Source: an uncultured Eubacterium sp.
GTDB taxonomy: Bacteria > Bacillota_A > Clostridia > Lachnospirales > Lachnospiraceae
Assembly: GCA_947653505.1 (NCBI GenBank)
Contig: CANTHI010000187.1
Location: forward strand, 1 to 7,222
Direction: 5' to 3'
Length of the DNA: 7,222 nt
The notes under the pieces were generated by a model. That model saw only the letters and a list, made by a program, of their open reading frames with translations, made no database searches and had not been told where the DNA came from. Numbering within the stretch: position 1 is the first letter of the stretch; each line of letters opens with the position of its first letter. A program made the position numbers and the translations under genes. Below, in pieces: positions 6,710 through 7,222 of this stretch.

Positions 6710-6768
6710 AAAAAAATACACATGTTTTACATAACAATTTGTTATAAAATGTTATGCAAAACATGTGT
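6710..6768 (-). terminator. Hairpin plus U-tract in the operon leader (terminator or attenuator)
   Basis: On the minus strand two 19-base arms (6768-6750 and 6736-6718) flank a 13-base loop and are followed by A and seven T (6716-6710). The arms match 18/19 as DNA. In minus-strand RNA the odd pair is G.U, so the whole 19-bp stem can form; in plus-strand RNA it would be an A/C mismatch. Both that and the U-tract say it acts on leftward transcripts, just upstream of the regulator gene. The stem is AU-rich, so strength is uncertain. It may end transcripts arriving from the right, or act as a leader attenuator. Confidence 0.6.
6730..6755 (-). repeat. Inverted repeat, left copy (candidate recombination site or operator)
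   Basis: Read on the minus strand from 6755 to 6730 it is ATAACATTTT, ATAAC, AAATTGTTATG. This matches the right copy at 7020-7045 in 25 of 26 bases, in opposite orientation. The site is itself nearly palindromic, with a five-base asymmetric centre (ATAAC) that sets its direction. The match does not extend beyond the 26 bases on either side. It lies in the middle of the leader hairpin 6710-6768. Confidence 0.85.
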
Positions 6769-6816
6769 AGTAGATCGTGCTGGAAAGCGCATAAAATAAG
6801 GAAAAAGTGAGTTTTG

Positions 6817-6835
6817 AACTGCTTTTGCAGTTTTT
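6817..6835 (+). terminator. Weak hairpin with short T-tract
   Basis: AACTGC-TTTT-GCAGTT followed by TTT on the plus strand. The six-base stem is short. It lies upstream of the plus-strand promoters and could insulate them from read-through. Confidence 0.3.
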
Positions 6836-6874
6836 AAAAATGTTAAGAAAAGACAGATCTGGAAAAATGGTTTT

Positions 6875-6893
6875 GAACGATAACGTTCTTTTT
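6875..6893 (+). terminator. Small hairpin with T-tract next to a -35 box
   Basis: GAACG-ATAA-CGTTC followed by five T, ending just before the TTGACA at 6895. It could be a weak plus-strand terminator or a protein-binding dyad beside the promoter. Confidence 0.3.
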
Positions 6894-6894
6894 A

Positions 6895-6927
6895 TTGACA
6901 TATATTTTTGTGCGTTTTTAATATAAT
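6895..6927 (+). promoter_or_regulatory. Sigma-A-like promoter pointing right (consensus boxes, long spacer)
   Basis: A perfect TTGACA (6895-6900) and a perfect TATAAT (6922-6927) are 21 bases apart, longer than the normal 17. Poorer -10 matches at normal distance overlap it (TTTAAT at 6917-6922, spacer 16). The region is very AT-rich. It points away from the polysaccharide operon as the sequence stands. Confidence 0.5.
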
Positions 6928-6982
6928 ATAGGGATCAGCAACAGACAGATTTAGGTAATTATTGCCATATTTTTATTAAGTA

Positions 6983-7011
6983 TTGCAAAAAAATAAAAAT
7001 TGATGTAGAAT
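6983..7011 (+). promoter_or_regulatory. Sigma-A-like promoter pointing right, just before the right 26-base site
   Basis: TTGCAA (6983-6988), a spacer of exactly 17, then TAGAAT (7006-7011). Transcription would begin around 7017-7020, at the edge of the 26-base site. If the segment flipped, this promoter would lie just right of the leader and drive the regulator and the polysaccharide genes. Confidence 0.6.
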
Positions 7012-7019
7012 ACTTTCAG

Positions 7020-7045
7020 ATAACATTTTATAACAAAATGTTATG
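7020..7045 (+). repeat. Inverted repeat, right copy (candidate recombination site or operator)
   Basis: On the plus strand ATAACATTTT, ATAAC, AAAATGTTATG. The ten-base arms are perfectly palindromic around the asymmetric centre ATAAC. It matches the left copy (minus strand 6755-6730) in 25/26 bases. It starts where transcription from the 6983-7011 promoter would begin, so a bound protein would also block that promoter. Confidence 0.85.
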
Positions 7046-7156
7046 CAGAGGAAGAAGTTCGTCACTGTGCAACTTAATAAATGCCTTAAAACAGCTAATC
7101 CAGCAGTAAGGGTATCATCTGTAAAAGTTGTAAAATCGTGTTAAAATTGAAAATAT

Positions 7157-7222
7157 CTATTTTCTGTTTAATAGCTCCCAATTATCAACTTCGTTGTCTG
7201 TCTTATCTTCATTCCGGATTTT
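7157..7222 (-). CDS. Possible C-terminal tail of an upstream gene, cut by right edge
   Basis: From the right edge a minus-strand frame stays open for 21 codons and ends with TAG at 7159-7157. The peptide ends DNEVDNWELLNRK and is acidic and polar, like a protein C-terminus. Twenty-one open codons in AT-rich DNA can arise by chance, and a second minus frame is also open for 17 codons. No family can be recognised. If real, it is transcribed in the same direction as the operon and ends about 480 bases before the regulator gene. Confidence 0.35.
   Translation of the reverse strand, partial: KIRNEDKTDNEVDNWELLNRK

Larger units (their letters stand above)
6730..7045. other. Candidate invertible promoter segment, in the intergenic region 6674-7156
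   Basis: The gene-free stretch 6674-7156 holds two 26-base inverted copies at its edges and, between them, about 264 AT-rich bases. Inside are two plus-strand promoter-like sequences (6895-6927, 6983-7011) and two small hairpins with T-tracts upstream of them. I found no convincing promoter in the segment pointing left toward the operon. Promoters between short inverted repeats beside a surface-polysaccharide operon are the known layout of phase-variable invertible promoters in gut bacteria. No recombinase gene is recognisable in the window, so inversion itself is inferred. Confidence 0.55.

Noticed and set aside
6741..6769. Leftward promoter TACACA-17-TATAAC within the left repeat
   Set aside because: Only 4/6 matches in the -35 and the boxes lie in the hairpin and repeat, so the resemblance may be incidental. 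If real it would start inside the hairpin loop and weaken the OFF reading.
6807..6926. 39-codon plus-strand frame with GTG start and AAGGA four bases upstream
   Set aside because: It overlaps the promoter boxes and hairpins, has no promoter of its own and a random-looking product.
6718..7047. Insertion sequence or MITE bounded by the inverted repeats
   Set aside because: No target-site duplication is visible outside the repeats, and the repeats are internally palindromic, which fits a recombination or operator site better than transposon ends.
7043..7144. 33-codon plus-strand frame (MQRKKFVTVQLNKC...)
   Set aside because: Its ATG lies inside the 26-base repeat without a ribosome binding site; the peptide matches nothing I know. 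It could be a leader peptide for the rightward promoter but is unsupported.
1..7222. CRISPR array, tRNA or rRNA genes
   Set aside because: No regularly spaced repeats, cloverleaf or rRNA-like sequence was seen in the window.

Overview
The window looks like the start of a surface-polysaccharide (exopolysaccharide or capsule type) gene cluster from a low-to-mid GC Gram-positive bacterium, most likely a gut clostridium of the Lachnospiraceae type. The grounds are strong GGAGG-type ribosome binding sites, AT-rich intergenic DNA, Bacillota-like protein sequences and a Wzz-domain protein next to a membrane-bound PglF-type dehydratase. The species call is inference.

All convincing genes lie on the minus strand and are read right to left as one apparent operon with gaps of about 28-64 bases and no internal terminator. 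In transcription order they are: an XRE-type DNA-binding regulator (6673-6338); a Wzz-like chain-length or co-polymerase protein whose C-terminus looks like a shrunken BY-kinase domain without a Walker A motif (6273-4855); a membrane UDP-GlcNAc 4,6-dehydratase of the PglF type (4813-2876); a PglE-type PLP aminotransferase (2846-1713); a PglD-type N-acetyltransferase (1677-1018); a PglC-type monotopic phosphoglycosyl transferase (989-345); and the start of a GT4-like glycosyltransferase cut by the left edge (310-1). Genes F-E-D-C stand in the order of the reactions that make UDP-N,N'-diacetylbacillosamine and attach it to undecaprenyl phosphate. The polysaccharide repeat unit is therefore predicted to begin with diNAcBac or a close relative.

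The right end (about 6674-7156) is AT-rich and non-coding, and is the most interesting part. Two near-identical 26-base sites (25/26) lie in opposite orientation at 6730-6755 and 7020-7045. They enclose about 264 bases with recognisable sigma-A-type promoters that all point right, away from the operon. This is the layout of an invertible promoter (phase-variable ON/OFF switch), here seen in the apparent OFF orientation. The left site also sits inside a 19-bp hairpin followed by seven U in the operon-sense RNA, directly upstream of the regulator gene. Flipping the segment would bring a promoter to the operon and at the same time remove one arm of that hairpin. A plain operator interpretation of the 26-base motif remains possible.

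At the right edge a short open frame (7222-7157, minus strand) may be the C-terminal tail of another gene. It is too short to identify. GC content drops from above 50% in the middle genes to about 35% in the glycosyltransferase fragment, which suggests a mosaic cluster.
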